NCBI GenBank assembly: GCA_045617405.1 | Contig: JAZLIL010000089.1 | Location: 1 to 7,956, forward strand | Direction: 5' to 3' | Source: JAZLIL01 sp045617405 | GTDB lineage: Bacteria > Bacillota > Clostridia > Lachnospirales > Lachnospiraceae | DNA: 7,956 nt | In this document: positions 6,043-7,956 of the stretch, piece after piece | How the letters are laid out: each line of letters starts with the position of its first letter | Numbering within the stretch: the first letter of the stretch is position 1 | Notes under the pieces: generated by a model | The model's database searches: none | What the model was told of the DNA's origin: nothing | What the model saw: the letters and a program-made list of their open reading frames with translations, nothing else | Made by a program: the position numbers and the translations under genes

Positions 6043-7956
6043 TCACCTGATTTCCCTGACGGCTACTGTTTCAACAGGCAGGCTTCCTGCGTCTTCTGCT
6101 GCCGTGTCATCAAGGACATCGATTCTGCCGGATGCGAGTTCGGCATATATTTCCTCGTACTGCTTCTCATCGAATGTGCGGAATTTTGAAGCAGCCATAG
6201 GAAGACCAACTGCCTGGCTTTCTGCGCCGATAATAATGCTCCGGCCGCCCGCAAAAGAATTTTCTTCCATGCTCTTCGAAAGAATACTGTTGATTCCGTC
6301 CCCGATATTCTTAAGTGCAGAGGTGATGACAGTCTCTGACTCCGCCGACTGATCGCTGTCTACTCCGATTACCGCCGTTCCGTAGATCTCCGCTGCTTTC
6401 ATGACTGAGTTGCCAAGCATACCGCCGCAGGCAAAGATTACCTCCGTGCCGCTCTGATACCACGAGGATGCAAGCGAGAGTACATCGGGAGTTGCGTCAA
6501 ACGTTCCCGCATAGTTGTATCTGATATTAACCTCTCCCTTTTTAAGTCCGAGCTTCGCTGCTGCATAGTCAGCTCCGTAAACAAAGCCGTAACCATAACG
6601 TATTACCCCGGGAACCGCCACTCCGCCTATGAAGCCGAGGTCTCTGTAGCCATCCATGACTGCCGCATAACCGGCAAGAAAACCGGATTCCTGCTCCGCC
6701 ACAGTGAGACAGAGTACATTATCATTGATTCTCTCGTCTGTTCCATTAAGAGATTTCGGAACCGAATCCACAAGTATGAAGTTTACGTCCGGATATTCAT
6801 CCTGTATGGCGTACATCGCATTCTCGTAATCATTGGCTCCGGCAATGACTGTCTCAGCATTTCCTTTTACCGCAATCCTCAGATTTTTTGTCATGTCGAT
6901 ATATGAGTTGCTCTGCGGAATCAGGTACTTTCTCGTGAGACCGTAATTATTGGTAAGGGCAACGACTCCTTCCCACTCATTCTGATGGTAGCTCTTGTCA
7001 TCGACGGTTCCGTCTGCGCCAAGACACAATACAATCTGCGCACCGTAGCCTCCCGAAGCGCCTTTGTCCCCGTCTTTTGTTTCATTGTAAAATGCGAGTG
7101 CCGCGCTCAGGATAACGAACACTGACAGCACACATATAAACTTCGCCATGTTCTTTTTTCTCTTCCCCTGGTTTTCAGCAAAGCCGTTCCCGTCATCATA
7201 GGGTTTGCCGACAGACTTCGGAGCTCCGCTTTTCCCGGACGAGATTGCAAGTACGACTACCGTAAGGACGTACGGTGTCATCTTATAAACTTCGGCCGGA
7301 ATGTTCAGCTCTGCAAGGAATGAAATACCTGAGTACGAGCTTGAGAACGCCTTTAATATGCCGAAGAAAAAGGATGCTGCAAGGACGCCGGCAGGCTTCC
7401 ACCGGCCGAGAATGAGAACTGCCAGCGCCAGGAAGCCGTAGCCGGAAACATTGGCCGCGAAGCTCGTCGATGTCGGTACCACAAATATGAGTCCGCCTGC
7501 TCCGCCAAGAAGTCCGGAAATTGCAACGCCTTTGTATCTCATTTTGGAAACGCTCACTCCGACTGCTGCCGCCGAATCGGGGTTTTCTCCGCAGGCACAA
7601 AGTCTCAGGCCGAACGGCGTCTTCGCAATAATGTATGCAAGCACGGCCAAAAGGGCCAGACCGATGAAGGTCGAGATGTAGCAGTTACAAAAGACTGCCG
7701 GTCCGATTACCGGAATGTCTCCGAGCACCGGAATTTTGCTGATAAAGAACTGATCCGTGAAATAGACCTGCTTCGCTCCGCTCATTTCCCTTGCAAGGAA
7801 GATGCAGACGGCCGGCGCAAACAGGTTAAGTGCCGTGCCGCTGATCGTCTGATCTGCGCGAAGGCTGATTGCCGACCATGCATGAAGCATGGAATATAAA
7901 AAACCCGCAAGCGCGGCGATTGCGATTGCCGCGATAAACAACAGCTGTCCCGAAAG
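6043..7956 (-). CDS. Fused ABC importer: nucleoside-type permease joined to BMP-family binding domain (5' end beyond right edge)
   Basis: The frame is open to the right edge, so about the first 80 residues of the permease are missing; 637 residues are visible. Visible residues 1 to about 240 match the BPD_transp_2 permease type (NupQ/YufQ-like): SLRADQTISGTALNL, then the coupling loop TPFGLRLCACGENPDSAAAVG at about 113-133, then GGAGG, ending with the usual GKPYD at 250-254. A basic linker (KRKKN) leads to a membrane helix at about 272-290, followed by a BMP/PnrA-like (PF02608) domain to the end. That domain shows DDKSYHQNEWEG, VIAGANDYENA, GFIGG and VIFACGG, typical of nucleoside-binding proteins. 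BMP proteins are normally separate lipoproteins; here there is no lipobox, and the helix would tether the domain outside the cell. The ATPase and second permease are presumably upstream. The domain calls are firm; the ligand is inferred. Confidence 0.87.
   Translation of the reverse strand, partial: LSGQLLFIAAIAIAALAGFLYSMLHAWSAISLRADQTISGTALNLFAPAVCIFLAREMSGAKQVYFTDQFFISKIPVLGDIPVIGPAVFCNCYISTFIGLALLAVLAYIIAKTPFGLRLCACGENPDSAAAVGVSVSKMRYKGVAISGLLGGAGGLIFVVPTSTSFAANVSGYGFLALAVLILGRWKPAGVLAASFFFGILKAFSSSYSGISFLAELNIPAEVYKMTPYVLTVVVLAISSGKSGAPKSVGKPYDDGNGFAENQGKRKKNMAKFICVLSVFVILSAALAFYNETKDGDKGASGGYGAQIVLCLGADGTVDDKSYHQNEWEGVVALTNNYGLTRKYLIPQSNSYIDMTKNLRIAVKGNAETVIAGANDYENAMYAIQDEYPDVNFILVDSVPKSLNGTDERINDNVLCLTVAEQESGFLAGYAAVMDGYRDLGFIGGVAVPGVIRYGYGFVYGADYAAAKLGLKKGEVNIRYNYAGTFDATPDVLSLASSWYQSGTEVIFACGGMLGNSVMKAAEIYGTAVIGVDSDQSAESETVITSALKNIGDGINSILSKSMEENSFAGGRSIIIGAESQAVGLPMAASKFRTFDEKQYEEIYAELASGRIDVLDDTAAEDAGSLPVETVAVREIR
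7153..7159 (-). other. dnaX-type slippery heptamer A AAA AAG at the permease/BMP junction
   Basis: On the minus strand the codons AGA-AAA-AAG at visible residues 266-268 place A AAA AAG in the exact phase used for -1 frameshifting. A Shine-Dalgarno-like AGGGG (7169-7165) lies five bases upstream. After a -1 slip the frame would close 23 codons later at a TGA (7084-7082), giving a permease without the BMP domain. I see no strong downstream stimulatory stem. Whether it is used is unknown. Confidence 0.4.

Noticed and set aside
7147..7149. Independent start of a separate BMP gene at the internal ATG
   Set aside because: There is no stop between the domains, the purine-rich AGGGG is about 15 bases away, and the helix that follows has no lipobox Cys; internal initiation is still possible but is not the simplest reading.

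Overview
The window reads almost entirely on the minus strand. It looks like a chromosomal segment of a Gram-positive anaerobe of the Clostridia, with Lachnospiraceae as the best guess. This rests on GGAGG-type ribosome binding sites, a secreted BspA-like leucine-rich-repeat/transglutaminase-like protein, a BMP-type nucleoside importer, moderate GC and several GTG starts. The taxonomic call is an inference from gene style, not from a marker gene.

In transcription order (right to left): (1) 7956-6043, the 3' part of an ABC importer gene in which a nucleoside-type permease is fused in frame to a BMP-family substrate-binding domain; its 5' end lies outside the window. (2) 6042-5941, an unusual 100-base block of about 78% GC, followed by a good sigma-A-type promoter. 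(3) 5852-3996, a polytopic O-antigen ligase/polymerase-family protein with a large soluble insertion. (4) 4001-3831, four tandem 40-base repeats that fill the gap to (5) 3818-2931, a glucose-1-phosphate thymidylyltransferase (RmlA) with a GTG start. (6) A 285-base intergenic stretch with a hairpin, an inverted repeat and a promoter candidate. (7) 2645-729, a secreted LRR/transglutaminase-like protein whose catalytic Cys appears to be missing. (8) A short duplicated gene end at 661-686. (9) 580-1, the N-terminal part of a membrane-anchored M20 metallopeptidase running off the left edge.

The genes form at least three units. The importer brings in nucleosides or a similar ligand. The polymerase/ligase and RmlA form a small surface-glycan cassette: RmlA makes dTDP-glucose, the entry to dTDP-rhamnose, and the membrane protein would polymerise or ligate the glycan. 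No rmlB, rmlC or rmlD is present here. The LRR/transglutaminase-like protein and the peptidase may be co-transcribed, because I see no convincing promoter between them.

The most unusual signals are the permease-BMP fusion with a dnaX-type slippery heptamer exactly at the junction, the tandem repeat between the glycan genes with its unbroken chain of overlapping stop/start codons, and the apparent transglutaminase pseudoenzyme.
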